Assembly (NCBI RefSeq): GCF_026167525.1
Contig: NZ_CP110679.1
Coordinates: forward strand, 3,335,501-3,399,500
DNA length: 64,000 nt
Direction of reading: 5' to 3'
Origin: Sphingomonas sp. M1-B02
GTDB lineage: Bacteria; Pseudomonadota; Alphaproteobacteria; Sphingomonadales; Sphingomonadaceae
Positions 17,103-26,109 of this stretch are shown here, piece by piece. Each line of letters starts with the position of its first letter. Positions within the stretch are counted from its first letter, which is position 1. The notes beneath the pieces were generated by a model. That model had not been told where the DNA came from, searched no databases, and saw only the letters and a program-made list of their open reading frames with translations. The position numbers and the translations under genes are program-made.

Positions 17103-18518
17103 ATGAATCAATCGGCGGAGAGGACCAATTTCGGCCTCGTCTTCGCGATCGTTGCGGTGGCGACGATCGGCGGCTTGCTGTTCGGCTATGACAGCGGTGC
17201 CGTGAACGGCACCCAGCCGGGGCTGATCGCGGCGTTCAACCTCGACGATGCCGCCCTGGGCTTCACGGTCGGATCGCTGCTGATCGGCTGCGTGATCGGC
17301 GCATCGCTGGCCGGCATCCTGGCCGACGCGATCGGTCGCCGTGCGGTCATGCGGCTTTCCGCAGTGCTCTTTCTGATCGGGGCGCTGGTCCAGGGCTTCG
17401 CCCACGATCACACGATCTTCCTGATCGCACGGATCCTCGGCGGAATGGCCGTCGGCGCCGCGTCGGTGCTCTCGCCGGCCTATATTTCGGAGGTGGCGCC
17501 AGCGAGCATTCGCGGCCGGATGACGACGGTGCAGCAGGTGATGATCATCACCGGCCTGACCGCGGCGTTCCTCGCCAACTATTACGTGACGGCGATTGCC
17601 GGCGTTTCGACCAACAAGATCTGGTTCGACATCGAGGCCTGGCGCTGGATGTACCTGCTGCAGTCGGTTCCGGCGGTGATCTTCCTCGTCGCCTTGTACT
17701 TCATTCCGGAAAGCCCGCGCTATCTGGTGTCGAAGGGCCGCAACGACGAAGCGCTCCGGGTGCTCACCAACCTGTCCGGCCCGATCGCGGCGCAGGCCAA
17801 GGTCGAGGAAATCCAGGCGAGCTTCTCGCACGATCACCGTCCACGGCTCAGCGACGTGCTGACTCCGGCGGGGGGGCGGGGCTTCCTGGGCGTCCGCTCG
17901 ATCGTCTGGGTGGGCATCATGCTGGCGGTGTTCCAGCAACTCGTCGGCATCAACGTCATTTTCTATTATGGCGCGACCCTGTGGCAGGCGGCCGGCTTCT
18001 CGGAGCAGGATTCGCTGATGATCAACATCGTCTCGGGCGCAGTGTCTATCGCCGCCTGCTTCGTGACGATCCTGCTGATCGACCGCATCGGCCGCAAGCC
18101 GCTGCTGCTGATCGGCTCGGTGGGCATGGCCGCATCGCTGTTCGTGATGGTATATGCCTTCAGCCAGGGCGGGCTGGTCGACGGCAAGCTCGTGCTGTCG
18201 GACGACACCGGCATGCTCGCGGTGGTCGCGGCCAACGTCTATGTGATCTTCTTCAACGTCAGCTGGGGCCCGGTGATGTGGGTGATGCTGGGCGAGATGT
18301 TCCCGAACCAGATACGCGGTTCGGCGCTCGCCGTCGCAGGCTTCTTCCAGTGGACCGCGAACTACGCGATCGCCCAGGCCTTCCCGATCATGCTCGCGAC
18401 GATCGGGCTGGCCGCCAGCTACAGCTTCTACGGCGTTTGCGCGGTAATCAGTTTCTTCCTCGTCTTGCGGTTCATCAACGAGACCAAGGGCAAGGAACTC
18501 GAGGCGATGGAGGGCTGA
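17103..18518 (+). CDS. Sugar/H+ symporter, MFS sugar porter family (XylE-like)
   Basis: A 471-residue inner-membrane transporter with 12 predicted helices. Sugar-porter signatures are present: GGLLFGYDSGAVNG in helix 1, GRR after helix 2, PESPRYLV before the central loop, QQLVGINVIFYYG in helix 7, and the C-terminal NETKGKELE. The best inference is uptake of xylose or another monosaccharide released by the neighbouring glycosidases. A LacI-type operator precedes it and an intrinsic terminator follows before xylD. Confidence 0.92.
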   Translation: MNQSAERTNFGLVFAIVAVATIGGLLFGYDSGAVNGTQPGLIAAFNLDDAALGFTVGSLLIGCVIGASLAGILADAIGRRAVMRLSAVLFLIGALVQGFAHDHTIFLIARILGGMAVGAASVLSPAYISEVAPASIRGRMTTVQQVMIITGLTAAFLANYYVTAIAGVSTNKIWFDIEAWRWMYLLQSVPAVIFLVALYFIPESPRYLVSKGRNDEALRVLTNLSGPIAAQAKVEEIQASFSHDHRPRLSDVLTPAGGRGFLGVRSIVWVGIMLAVFQQLVGINVIFYYGATLWQAAGFSEQDSLMINIVSGAVSIAACFVTILLIDRIGRKPLLLIGSVGMAASLFVMVYAFSQGGLVDGKLVLSDDTGMLAVVAANVYVIFFNVSWGPVMWVMLGEMFPNQIRGSALAVAGFFQWTANYAIAQAFPIMLATIGLAASYSFYGVCAVISFFLVLRFINETKGKELEAMEG

Positions 18519-18539
18519 GCCCCGACCCCTGGAGCATCG

Positions 18540-18569
18540 GGGGCGCGGCCGAAAGGCTGCGCCCCTTTT
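18540..18569 (+). terminator. Intrinsic terminator between the transporter gene and xylD
   Basis: GGGGCGCGGCC-GAAA-GGCTGCGCCCC-TTTT forms an 11-bp stem with one G-U pair, a GAAA tetraloop and a T run. The T run ends only 14 bases before the xylD ATG. The xylD ribosome-binding site (AAGGA) lies directly after it. Confidence 0.85.
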
Positions 18570-18583
18570 ACAAGAAGGACATC

Positions 18584-20362
18584 ATGACCAGCCGTACCCC
18601 CGTCCGCCAGTTTCGCTCGCGCGAATGGTTCGCCGCGCCCGGCCGCAGCGACATGGCGGCGCTCTATCTCGAGCGCTTCATGAACTACGGCATCACGCCG
18701 GACGAGCTGCGCTCGGGTAAGCCGATCATCGGCATCGCCCAATCGGGCAGCGACATCGCGCCGTGCAACCGCATCCACCTCGAGACGGTGAAACGCGCAC
18801 GCGAAGGCGTGCTCGCCGCGGGCGGCGTGCCGATGGAGTTTCCGCTCCATCCGATCTTCGAGAATTGCCGGCGGCCGACCGCGGCGCTCGATCGCAATCT
18901 GGCCTATCTCGGGCTGGTCGAGATTCTCAACGGCTATCCGATCGACGCGGTGATCCTGACCACCGGCTGCGACAAGACCACGCCCTCGTCGCTGATGGCC
19001 GCCTCCACGGTCGACATTCCGGCGATCGTGCTCTCCGGCGGTCCGATGCTCGATGGCTGGCATGAAGGCGAACTGGTCGGCTCCGGCACCGTCATCTGGC
19101 GCAGCCGGCGGAAGCTGGCGGCGGGCGAAATCGACGAGGAGGAGTTCCTGCGCCGGGCGACCGACAGCGCGCCCTCCGCCGGGCATTGCAACACGATGGG
19201 CACCGCCTCGACGATGAACTCGATCGCAGAAGGACTGGGCATGAGCCTGCCCGGCTGCGCGATGATCCCGGCGCCGTATCGCGAGCGCGGCCAGATCGCC
19301 TATGAGACCGGGCGGCGGATCGTCGACATGGCCTATGAGGATCTGCGGCCCTCGAAGATCCTGTCCAAGGCCAGCTTCCTCAACGCGATCCGGCTGCTTA
19401 CCGCGATCGGCGGATCGACCAACGCCCAGCCGCATATCGATGCGATGGCGCGGCATGCCGGGATCGAGATCGACGCGAGCGACTGGATGCAGGGATACGA
19501 CCTGCCGCTGCTCGTCAACATGCAGCCCGCGGGCAAATATCTGAGCGAGCGCTTCCACCGCGCGGGCGGCATCCCCGCGGTGCTGAGCGAAATGCTCGCG
19601 GCCGGGGTGCTCGACGGATCGGCGATGACCTGTACGGGCAGGACCCTCGCCGAGAATGTTGCCGGCCATAACGTGACGGACCGCGACGTGATCGCGCCGT
19701 TCGATGCGCCTTTGCTCGAGAAAGCCGGCTTCCTGGTGCTTTCGGGCAATCTGTTCGACACCGCGATCATGAAGACAAGCGTGATTTCCGACGATTTCCG
19801 GGCACGCTATCTGTCGCGGCCGGGGCAGGAGGGGGTGTTCGAGGGCCGGGCGATCGTGTTCGACGGATCGGACGATTATCACCATCGGATCAATGATCCC
19901 GCGCTCGAGATCGACGCCGACTGCATCCTGGTGATCCGCGGCGCGGGGCCGCTCGGCTGGCCGGGATCGGCCGAGGTGGTCAACATGCAGCCGCCCGATC
20001 ACTTGATCCGCGAGGGGATCATGAGCCTGCCGACACTGGGCGACGGCCGGCAATCGGGCACGTCGGACAGTCCCTCGATCCTCAACGCCTCTCCCGAAAG
20101 CGCGGCAGGGGGCGGGCTTTCCTGGCTGCGGACCGGCGACAGGATCCGGATCGACCTCAACCAGGGGCGGTGCGACGCGCTGGTCGAGGCGGAGGAAATC
20201 GCCCGGCGCAAGTCCGAGCCGGCGCCATCGATCCCCGCGAGCAAGACGCCCTGGGAGGAATTGTACCGCGAGAAAGTGGGGCAATTGGGCGAGGGCGGTG
20301 TGCTCGACTTTGCCCTGAAATATCGCCGGACCAGCGAGGAAGTGCCGCGGCACAATCACTGA
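18584..20362 (+). CDS. xylD: D-xylonate dehydratase (IlvD/Edd family)
   Basis: A 592-residue Fe-S dehydratase that converts D-xylonate to 2-keto-3-deoxyxylonate in oxidative xylose catabolism. Cluster cysteines are at C61 (APCNRIH), C129 (TTGCDKTTPSS) and C202 (AGHCNTMGTAS). These match, one residue shifted, the spacing I recall for Caulobacter XylD (591 residues). L-arabonate dehydratases are close relatives, so arabonate is an alternative substrate. ATG 18584 has AAGGA upstream. It follows the sugar transporter after an intrinsic terminator, so it may be expressed by read-through. Confidence 0.88.
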   Translation: MTSRTPVRQFRSREWFAAPGRSDMAALYLERFMNYGITPDELRSGKPIIGIAQSGSDIAPCNRIHLETVKRAREGVLAAGGVPMEFPLHPIFENCRRPTAALDRNLAYLGLVEILNGYPIDAVILTTGCDKTTPSSLMAASTVDIPAIVLSGGPMLDGWHEGELVGSGTVIWRSRRKLAAGEIDEEEFLRRATDSAPSAGHCNTMGTASTMNSIAEGLGMSLPGCAMIPAPYRERGQIAYETGRRIVDMAYEDLRPSKILSKASFLNAIRLLTAIGGSTNAQPHIDAMARHAGIEIDASDWMQGYDLPLLVNMQPAGKYLSERFHRAGGIPAVLSEMLAAGVLDGSAMTCTGRTLAENVAGHNVTDRDVIAPFDAPLLEKAGFLVLSGNLFDTAIMKTSVISDDFRARYLSRPGQEGVFEGRAIVFDGSDDYHHRINDPALEIDADCILVIRGAGPLGWPGSAEVVNMQPPDHLIREGIMSLPTLGDGRQSGTSDSPSILNASPESAAGGGLSWLRTGDRIRIDLNQGRCDALVEAEEIARRKSEPAPSIPASKTPWEELYREKVGQLGEGGVLDFALKYRRTSEEVPRHNH

Positions 20363-20432
20363 TCGGCACGGATCGGACCGTAGAATCGCCGTGCTTACGC
20401 TTGTTTCATGCTCCGCTCGCTATGATCGCGAT

Positions 20433-20496
20433 GCTCTCCGAGGAGAGCTTTCCTCTCTGGCATGGTATCCCAACTCGGGCCGCTTTCGGGCGGCCC
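20433..20496 (+). terminator. Two hairpins downstream of xylD
   Basis: The first is GCTCTC-CGAG-GAGAGC followed by TTTCC (20433-20453). The second, at 20477-20496, pairs GGGCCGC with GCGGCCC and is followed by ATTTT. Either could terminate xylD transcription before queC. Confidence 0.55.
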
Positions 20497-20533
20497 ATTT
20501 TGATTCGTGCAAAAAGCGGCTAGCGGCAGCGGG

Positions 20534-21217
20534 ATGAGCGACAGCGTAGCAGTGGCCCTGATCTCGGGCGGACTCGATTCGATGGTATCCGCCGCGCGGG
20601 CGCGCGAGGACGGGCATCGCCTGCTCGCGCTGTCGATCGACTATAACCAGCGGCACCAAGTGGAGCTCGCGGCGGCGCGGCGGATCGCGGCGCTGCTGGC
20701 CGCCGAGCGGCATGTCGTCCTCCCGCTCGATCTGCGCGCGTTCGGCGGATCGGCGCTCACCGCCGAGATCGACGTGCCGAAGGGCGGGGTGGGCGCGGAT
20801 ATCCCGATCACCTATGTGCCCGCCCGCAACACGATCTTCCTGAGCCTGGCGCTCGGCTGGGCCGAGGCAGCGGGCGCGCGCGATCTCTATATCGGGGTCA
20901 ATGCGCTCGATTATTCGGGTTATCCCGATTGCCGACCCGAATTCATCGAGGGCTTCGAGAAGCTCGCCGATCTTGCCACCAAGGCCGGGGTAGAGGGAGA
21001 GCCTTTCCGCATCCGCGCGCCGCTCCAGCATATGACGAAGGCCGACATCGTCCGCGAGGCGCTTCGCCTGGGGCTGGACGCCGGGATCAGCTGGTCATGC
21101 TACGATCCCGCGCCGGGCGGGGTCCATTGCGGGCTGTGCGACAGTTGCCGGCTGCGCGCGAAGGGCTTCGAGGAAGCCGGCGTTCCCGATCCGACGCGCT
21201 ACGCCGCCGCGCCATGA
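20534..21217 (+). CDS. queC: 7-cyano-7-deazaguanine synthase
   Basis: A 227-residue cytoplasmic enzyme that makes preQ0 from 7-carboxy-7-deazaguanine, ATP and ammonia in queuosine synthesis. The PP-loop SGGLDS is at residues 11-16. The zinc-binding cysteines C189, C199, C202 and C205 are in the C-terminal CYDP...HCGLCDSC segment. ATG 20534 gives the normal length; an upstream in-frame ATG has no support. The last codons overlap the queE start (ATGA), so the genes are translationally coupled. Confidence 0.96.
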   Translation: MSDSVAVALISGGLDSMVSAARAREDGHRLLALSIDYNQRHQVELAAARRIAALLAAERHVVLPLDLRAFGGSALTAEIDVPKGGVGADIPITYVPARNTIFLSLALGWAEAAGARDLYIGVNALDYSGYPDCRPEFIEGFEKLADLATKAGVEGEPFRIRAPLQHMTKADIVREALRLGLDAGISWSCYDPAPGGVHCGLCDSCRLRAKGFEEAGVPDPTRYAAAP

Positions 21218-21846
21218 GCTACGCGGTCAAGGAGATGTTCCTCACGCTGCAGGGCGAGGGCGTGAACGCCGGCGCGCGCGCGGTGTTCGTGCGCTTCGCG
21301 GGATGCAACCTGTGGTCGGGGCGCGAGGCCGACCGGGCAACGGCGGTGTGCCGCTTCTGCGATACCGATTTCGTCGGGATCGACGGCCTGGGCGGCGGCC
21401 GCTTTTCCGACGCCGCGGCGCTGGCGGAGGCCGTGGCCGGGCATTGGGGGCCGGATCGTGCGGCGCGCTTCGTGGTGCTGACCGGGGGCGAGCCGATGCT
21501 GCAGGTCGACGATGCGCTGATCGATGCGCTGCATGCGCGCGGCTTCCGGATCGCGATCGAGAGCAACGGGACGATTGCGGCGCATCCGGGGATCGACTGG
21601 GTCTGTATCAGCCCCAAGGCGGGCAGCGCGGTTGTTCAGCGATCGGGCGACGAGCTCAAGCTGGTGTGGCCGCAGGCGGGAACCGACCTGGCCGCGATCG
21701 AAGGCTGGGACTTCCGCCATTTCCTGGTCCAGCCGATGGACGATGTGCGGGGCGCAGCGAATGTCGAGGCGGCAGTGGCCTTGGCCATGACGCGGCCGAA
21801 ATGGCGTCTGTCGCTGCAGACACATAAGTTTCTGGGGCTGCGCTAA
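21214..21846 (+). CDS. queE: 7-carboxy-7-deazaguanine synthase
   Basis: A 210-residue radical SAM enzyme that contracts 6-carboxy-tetrahydropterin to 7-carboxy-7-deazaguanine, the step before QueC. The cluster motif is C31-x14-C46-x2-C49, the expanded spacing typical of this QueE subgroup rather than CxxxCxxC. GGEP follows in VLTGGEPMLQ. It overlaps queC by four bases. A hairpin separates it from the convergent gene downstream. Confidence 0.95.
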   Translation: MSYAVKEMFLTLQGEGVNAGARAVFVRFAGCNLWSGREADRATAVCRFCDTDFVGIDGLGGGRFSDAAALAEAVAGHWGPDRAARFVVLTGGEPMLQVDDALIDALHARGFRIAIESNGTIAAHPGIDWVCISPKAGSAVVQRSGDELKLVWPQAGTDLAAIEGWDFRHFLVQPMDDVRGAANVEAAVALAMTRPKWRLSLQTHKFLGLR

Positions 21847-21855
21847 GGCCGCGAA

Positions 21856-21883
21856 ATGCCCCTTCCCCGCAGGGCAGGGGCAT
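21856..21883. terminator. Bidirectional hairpin after queE
   Basis: ATGCCCCT pairs with AGGGGCAT around a 12-base loop that itself can pair CCC with GGG. It lies in the 56-base gap between convergent queE and the minus-strand gene and probably ends both transcripts. Confidence 0.55.
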
Positions 21884-21902
21884 ATTCATGTTCGGCTGGT
21901 TT

Positions 21903-22580
21903 CTATCGGCGAGCGACCAGCGCGCCGCATTTCTTCGGCTGGTAGCTGTCGCGCTTCCAGCATTTGTCGTTACCGAACTGCGGCAACGCTCCCATCGGCG
22001 TTATAGGACTTCCCGAGCGGCGGAGCTGCTCGCCCCAGGATTGCAAGCTCGAGCGAAGCTCGTGCATTCGTTGCTGAGCAAGATCGCCGAAATCGCCGCG
22101 CTTGGCGAACAGCGCATCATGGCCGATCGCGGCAGCAGTCTGGCAGAAAGAAAGCTGGCCGGAGACGGTGGAGAAGCCCGAATAGACGCGCGTGCCGAAC
22201 TTATCGAGCTCGGTCTGGCCTAGCTTGGCGGTCTTGTGTGCCCGGACGAAATATTTCTCGAGCGTGCCATAGGCATCGCGCAGTTCCACTTCGTGATCCT
22301 TGAGGATCGCGTTGTAATTGTCGAGCGTGAGCAGGGTAGGCTCGAACTGGCACTGGAGCGCGGCGACGTTGAGTGCTGCGCGCAGGTTCCAGACCAAGGC
22401 GGCTCGCAGTTCGGCGGGGCTCGCATTGGGTAGCGCCGGACCGGTCATGCCGGGTTCGGCACCCGTGACTCTAGGCCCCGCAAGGTCCGCGGACTTGAGG
22501 AAAAATTGCGCCGAGGCCGGGGTGGCGACAGCGAGGCCGGCCATCATGGCCAACATGGTTAATATACGCGGTACGAGCAT
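21903..22580 (-). CDS. Exported protein of unknown function
   Basis: A 225-residue protein with a signal peptide (MLVPRILTMLAMMAGLAVA, cleavage after ASAQ). The mature part is mostly helical with three cysteines, including C-terminal NDKCWKRDSYQPKKCGALV, which could form a disulfide. No catalytic motif is recognised. ATG 22580 begins the signal peptide; upstream in-frame codons have no support. I do not know its function; a conserved sphingomonad periplasmic protein is the best description. Confidence 0.65.
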   Translation of the reverse strand: MLVPRILTMLAMMAGLAVATPASAQFFLKSADLAGPRVTGAEPGMTGPALPNASPAELRAALVWNLRAALNVAALQCQFEPTLLTLDNYNAILKDHEVELRDAYGTLEKYFVRAHKTAKLGQTELDKFGTRVYSGFSTVSGQLSFCQTAAAIGHDALFAKRGDFGDLAQQRMHELRSSLQSWGEQLRRSGSPITPMGALPQFGNDKCWKRDSYQPKKCGALVARR

Positions 22581-22693
22581 CACGCCCTCTCTTGCCTGGT
22601 GCAGAGCGTGGTTAGAGTCTTTCGAGTCGGGGCCCAAGCCATTTTTTTCGGATACGCGACAAGCCGCGCGAAAAATGCCGCATTTTCAAACAG

Positions 22694-22726
22694 GAAAAAG
22701 GGCCGCCCGGTCGCCCGGACGGCCCT
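22694..22726 (-). terminator. Intrinsic terminator of the 84-residue lipoprotein gene
   Basis: Read on the minus strand, AGGGCCG pairs with CGGCCCT (with a further CCGG pairing inside), followed directly by TTTTTCC. It lies 26 bases after the lipoprotein stop. Confidence 0.8.
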
Positions 22727-22751
22727 GATTTCGTAGCACGCTGACGCGTGA

Positions 22752-23006
22752 TTACATCATGTTGCCGGACATGTTGTCCTCGGACATCGTGCCCGTGGTG
22801 TTCATGTCTGCACCCATGTTGCTGTCCATCGGAGCAGCTGCGTCGATGTTGGTGACCATCGTGTCGGTGGTCATCACGTTCTCGACGGGAACGACTTCGG
22901 TGGTGTTCGTGACGTTGGTCGACTCGTTGCTGGTGCACGCCGAGGCCAGAAGGGCCGCGCCGGCGATCATCGAACCTGCAACGATCTTGGAAAGGACTGC
23001 ACGCAT
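22752..23006 (-). CDS. Small Asn/Thr/Met-rich lipoprotein
   Basis: An 84-residue protein with a type II signal peptide. The lipobox LLASAC puts the lipidated cysteine at about residue 24. The mature part is low-complexity, rich in N, T, M and D, without cysteine or aromatic residues, so it is likely disordered. AGGGAG lies at good distance from ATG 23006. A strong intrinsic terminator follows, which suggests a short monocistronic transcript. Function unknown. Confidence 0.7.
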   Translation of the reverse strand: MRAVLSKIVAGSMIAGAALLASACTSNESTNVTNTTEVVPVENVMTTDTMVTNIDAAAPMDSNMGADMNTTGTMSEDNMSGNMM

Positions 23007-23114
23007 GTAAAAGCTCCCTAGATAGTGGATTTGGACAGCGGACGTGCCGTTATCTCCCAAACCGAGGTAGACATTAGACGGTTTAAGGCAGGCCCTCAAG
23101 ACTCATATTGGCCT

Positions 23115-23753
23115 TCACGGGTTCAGAGCGTCCAAAAATGGCGAGAATGTGGCAGAAAGCGCCGAATCCAGCGCTTCCGGGGACACGCTTTTTTTCAGTT
23201 CGGCAGCGCTGGTTACCGGAAAGTCGGCGATTCCGCATGGCACGATGCCGGTGAAGTGGTTGAGATTCGGCGAGAGATTGATCGCGAAGCCATGCAGCGT
23301 GACCCATTGCCTGATTCGCACGCCGATCGCCCCGATCTTCGCCTCGCGGCCCTGATCGAGCGTCCAGATGCCGATGCGGCCGGGCGCGCGGAACGCCTCG
23401 ATCCCGACATGGTCCAGCGCGGCGATCACCCAGCCTTCGAGCGCGTGGACATAGTTGCGCACGTCGCGGCGGCGGTTGCGCAGGTCGAGCACGACGTAGC
23501 CGATGCGCTGGCCGGGGCCATGATAGGTGTAACGCCCGCCGCGCCCGGTGCGGTGGACCGGGAAGCGGGCATCGAGCAGCTCGGCCGCGTCGGCGCTGGT
23601 CCCGGCGGTGTAGACCGGCGGATGCTCGAGCAGCCAGATCAGTTCGCGCGCCGCGCCCGCGGTGACCGCGGCGGCGCGCGCCTCCATCTCGGCGATCGCC
23701 GGGGCATAATCGACCTGCTCCGCAGAGACGCGCCATTCGATATCGGATGTCAT
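23115..23753 (-). CDS. lipB: Octanoyltransferase (lipoate-protein ligase B)
   Basis: A 212-residue cytoplasmic enzyme that moves octanoate from acyl carrier protein to lipoyl domains such as GcvH and E2 subunits. Family motifs are [12 protein letters not shown] (71-82), K139 in AKIGAIGVR and the catalytic C173 in [11 protein letters not shown] 23753 gives the expected length; the frame is open further upstream without similarity. The gene is divergent from the membrane-protein pair at 23852. Confidence 0.95.
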   Translation of the reverse strand: MTSDIEWRVSAEQVDYAPAIAEMEARAAAVTAGAARELIWLLEHPPVYTAGTSADAAELLDARFPVHRTGRGGRYTYHGPGQRIGYVVLDLRNRRRDVRNYVHALEGWVIAALDHVGIEAFRAPGRIGIWTLDQGREAKIGAIGVRIRQWVTLHGFAINLSPNLNHFTGIVPCGIADFPVTSAAELKKSVSPEALDSALSATFSPFLDALNP

Positions 23754-23851
23754 GGCAGGGCGATTGCGCGTCTCCGGGCATCTTCGCAAGCATTGGCAAG
23801 GACACGGGGGACAGCTAACATAATGGACGCGGACCTGGGGAAGCGAGTGCA

Positions 23852-24688
23852 ATGGTGAAGATGGGAACCGTCTGGGACCGGACGGCGGAATTCCTGAGCG
23901 ACAATATCGGTGCCCTGCTGCCGATCTCGCTTCTCGCCTTCTTCGTGCCGGCATCGATCGAGGGCAATTTCGAAGCGGCGATGGTGGGCGCGACGCCGGG
24001 CCTGGTTATCACGCTCTATCTGGTGCAACTCGCCTTTGCGATCTTGTCGGTCTGGGGGTCGCTGGTGATCACGGCGATGGCGCTCGATCTGGCGTCGAGC
24101 GAGACGGCGGGCGCGCTCGCTGGGCGGCGGCTCGGGCCGGCGTTGCTGGTGTGGATCGTGATGCTCCTGGTGATCATGGCGATGGCGCTGCCCATTCCAA
24201 TGGTGCTTGCCGCGAACGGCGCCGATGCGATGGCGATCGCGCGGGGCGAGGATATGGCGATCAGCGGACCAGTCGCGACCTTCGTGGCGCTCTACGCCCT
24301 GCTGCTGCTGGTCCTGTTATTCTGGCTGGCCGCGCGGCTGATCGTGGCCACTCCGGTGATCGTTCGCGAGAACCGCATGTTCGGCGCACTGCGCCAATCG
24401 TGGCGGCTGACGCGCGGGCTCGCGCTGCGGATCGTCGGGGTTCTAATCCTTTATGCGATCGTCAGCTGGGTGGCGCAGCTGGCGGCGAACACCGTGTTCG
24501 GCAGCATCTTCGCGCTGGTCGCCGGGGGCGGCGAGGGCGTGACGCTGGCGGGGGTGCTGACCTCGATCGTGGTGGCGGCGGTGCAGACCGCGTTCATGGT
24601 GATCGCCGCGGCCTTCACGGCCAAGCTCTATCTGGCGCTCACTGCGCAAGCGGGCCTCCGCACCGCCACTGCCGTTCCCGTCCTATGA
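23852..24688 (+). CDS. Polytopic membrane protein of unknown function
   Basis: A 278-residue inner-membrane protein with about six hydrophobic segments and a short cytoplasmic-looking motif [17 protein letters not shown] before the last two segments. That motif resembles membrane proteins annotated as having a glycerophosphoryl diester phosphodiesterase membrane domain, but no catalytic domain is present. It overlaps the next gene by four bases (ATGA) and shares fold and motif layout with it, so the two may be paralogues forming one complex. Confidence 0.65.
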   Translation: MVKMGTVWDRTAEFLSDNIGALLPISLLAFFVPASIEGNFEAAMVGATPGLVITLYLVQLAFAILSVWGSLVITAMALDLASSETAGALAGRRLGPALLVWIVMLLVIMAMALPIPMVLAANGADAMAIARGEDMAISGPVATFVALYALLLLVLLFWLAARLIVATPVIVRENRMFGALRQSWRLTRGLALRIVGVLILYAIVSWVAQLAANTVFGSIFALVAGGGEGVTLAGVLTSIVVAAVQTAFMVIAAAFTAKLYLALTAQAGLRTATAVPVL

Positions 24689-25422
24689 GTTTCAGCTTTG
24701 CCGGCGTGTTCGCCGACGCCGCTGCGCTCTGGCGCGGCGAGCGTGATTTGCTCCTGCGCGTGGCGGGGGTGTTTTTCCTGCTGCCGATCCTGGGGGTCGT
24801 GCTGCTGCTCTCGATGCTCGAGCTTCCGGACGATGCAACCGCGGACCAGCTCCGCGCTGCGGTTGCGGCTTTCTATCAGGCCAATCTGGGGGCGGTCCTG
24901 CTTGCAAATCTGACGATCAACTTCGGCAGTTTCGCGGTGCTCAACCTGTTCCTGCAGGGCGGTGGGCGGACGCTGGGCGAAGTGCTGAAGTCGACGCTGC
25001 GCCGCTTCCTTCCCTTCCTGGCGATCGATGTCGTCGCGGGTCTGCTCTTCGCCTTGGGGGCGTCGCTTTTCCTGCTGCCGGGGCTTTTCGCGCTTTCGCG
25101 CACCTGGCTCGCCGCGCCGGCTTTTGCCGCCGATCCCGGAAAGGGGGTTATCGACGCGTTCCGGCAGGGCTGGCGGCGCAGCGGCGGGTTCGGCTGGATC
25201 GTGATCGCCGGGGCCGCATCGCTGACTTTGGTCGCGGCACTGCTGGCGATCCTGATCGCGGGGACCGTGCTGGGCGTGGTTTCCGGCCTGGTCGGCGGCG
25301 GGGAGCCGATCATGATCGTCGCCAACCTCGTGACCGCCTCGATCGGGGCATTGGCATGGACCGCGCTCGCGGTGATGCGCGTGTCCTTTTACCGCTTGAG
25401 CGAACCCAAGCAGGGGATCTGA
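24685..25422 (+). CDS. Polytopic membrane protein, partner of the upstream gene
   Basis: A 245-residue inner-membrane protein with about five to six hydrophobic segments and the motif DAFRQGWRRSGG, equivalent to the [10 protein letters not shown] motif of the upstream protein. It starts inside the stop of that gene, so translation is coupled. Its last 34 bases overlap the convergent GNAT gene. The function is not recognisable. Confidence 0.65.
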   Translation: MSFSFAGVFADAAALWRGERDLLLRVAGVFFLLPILGVVLLLSMLELPDDATADQLRAAVAAFYQANLGAVLLANLTINFGSFAVLNLFLQGGGRTLGEVLKSTLRRFLPFLAIDVVAGLLFALGASLFLLPGLFALSRTWLAAPAFAADPGKGVIDAFRQGWRRSGGFGWIVIAGAASLTLVAALLAILIAGTVLGVVSGLVGGGEPIMIVANLVTASIGALAWTALAVMRVSFYRLSEPKQGI

Positions 25423-25985
25423 GGCGCGACGTCGGCGGGGAGGAGACCTGCGATTCGCGGATCGGCAAAGGTCTCGACCGTGCGCTTATAGGCAATGAAG
25501 CCGTGACGCCGGTAAAAGCCCAAAGCCGCGGGGTGATCGAGCGTGCAGGTGTGGACCCAGACGCGCTCCACCCCTTTGCGCCACGCCAGGGTCAAGGCGT
25601 GGGCCATCAGCCAAGTGCCATGGCCCTTGCCGGTCAGCTCCGGGACGAGTGCGAAATAGGATAGCTCGCAGGCCCCCTCGACGCGGAAATCGAGCTCGAT
25701 CATGCCGAGTTCGATCCCGGCGCGGTCGGTCGCGGCGTAGATCTCGACCTTGGGGTCGTCGAGGATGCGGCGCAGGTCCGCATCCGCCATCACCAGCCGC
25801 GAGAACCACAGCCAGGGTGCGCCGACGCGGCGGAAGAGCGTGCGATAGCGCTCGCTTGCCGGGGCGGTCCAGCGGGCGAGCGAGAGGATCGAGGGCGGGG
25901 CAGGGCGCGGGCGCGGCTTCTCGCGCATTTCGAGCGAGGTGACGATGGTGGCGATCTGGTCGTTCGCGACGGGGATCAGGGGCAT
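25389..25985 (-). CDS. GNAT-family N-acetyltransferase
   Basis: A 198-residue protein with a GNAT fold. The acetyl-CoA-binding motif appears as VPELTGKGHGTWLM, followed by VWVHTCTLDHPAALGFYRRHGF, which is the conserved end of the domain. It probably acetylates a small molecule or protein amine; the substrate is unknown. It converges on the membrane-protein pair, overlapping the last one by 34 bases. A palindromic repeat lies between its start and hemF. Confidence 0.82.
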   Translation of the reverse strand: MPLIPVANDQIATIVTSLEMREKPRPRPAPPSILSLARWTAPASERYRTLFRRVGAPWLWFSRLVMADADLRRILDDPKVEIYAATDRAGIELGMIELDFRVEGACELSYFALVPELTGKGHGTWLMAHALTLAWRKGVERVWVHTCTLDHPAALGFYRRHGFIAYKRTVETFADPRIAGLLPADVAPQIPCLGSLKR

Positions 25986-26005
25986 GCCATCGTCTCGTAG
26001 TCGAC

Positions 26006-26095
26006 CTCTCCCTTCCCACCGCCTGCGGCGGCGGGCCCCTTCCCTCTCCCGGCGGGAGAGGGAGGGAGGCGCCGAAGGCGCCGGAAGGGTGAGGG
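26006..26095. repeat. GC-rich palindromic intergenic repeat (three hairpins)
   Basis: This 90-base stretch between hemF and the GNAT gene contains CCGCCTGCGGCGG, CCCTCTCCCGGCGGGAGAGG and GGCGCCGAAGGCGCC, with CTCTCCCTTCC near the left end and a roughly complementary GGAAGGGTGAGGG at the right end. It resembles the other palindromic repeats in style but is a different family. Confidence 0.65.
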
Positions 26096-26109
26096 TGACG
26101 TGTGGCTTT

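Noticed and set aside
20363..20533. A possible preQ1 riboswitch before queC
   Set aside because: The leader has terminator-like hairpins and an AAAAAGCGG stretch, but I see no preQ1-I core such as a short C-rich loop with an A-rich tail pairing into it. queC-queE also follow xylD closely on the same strand.
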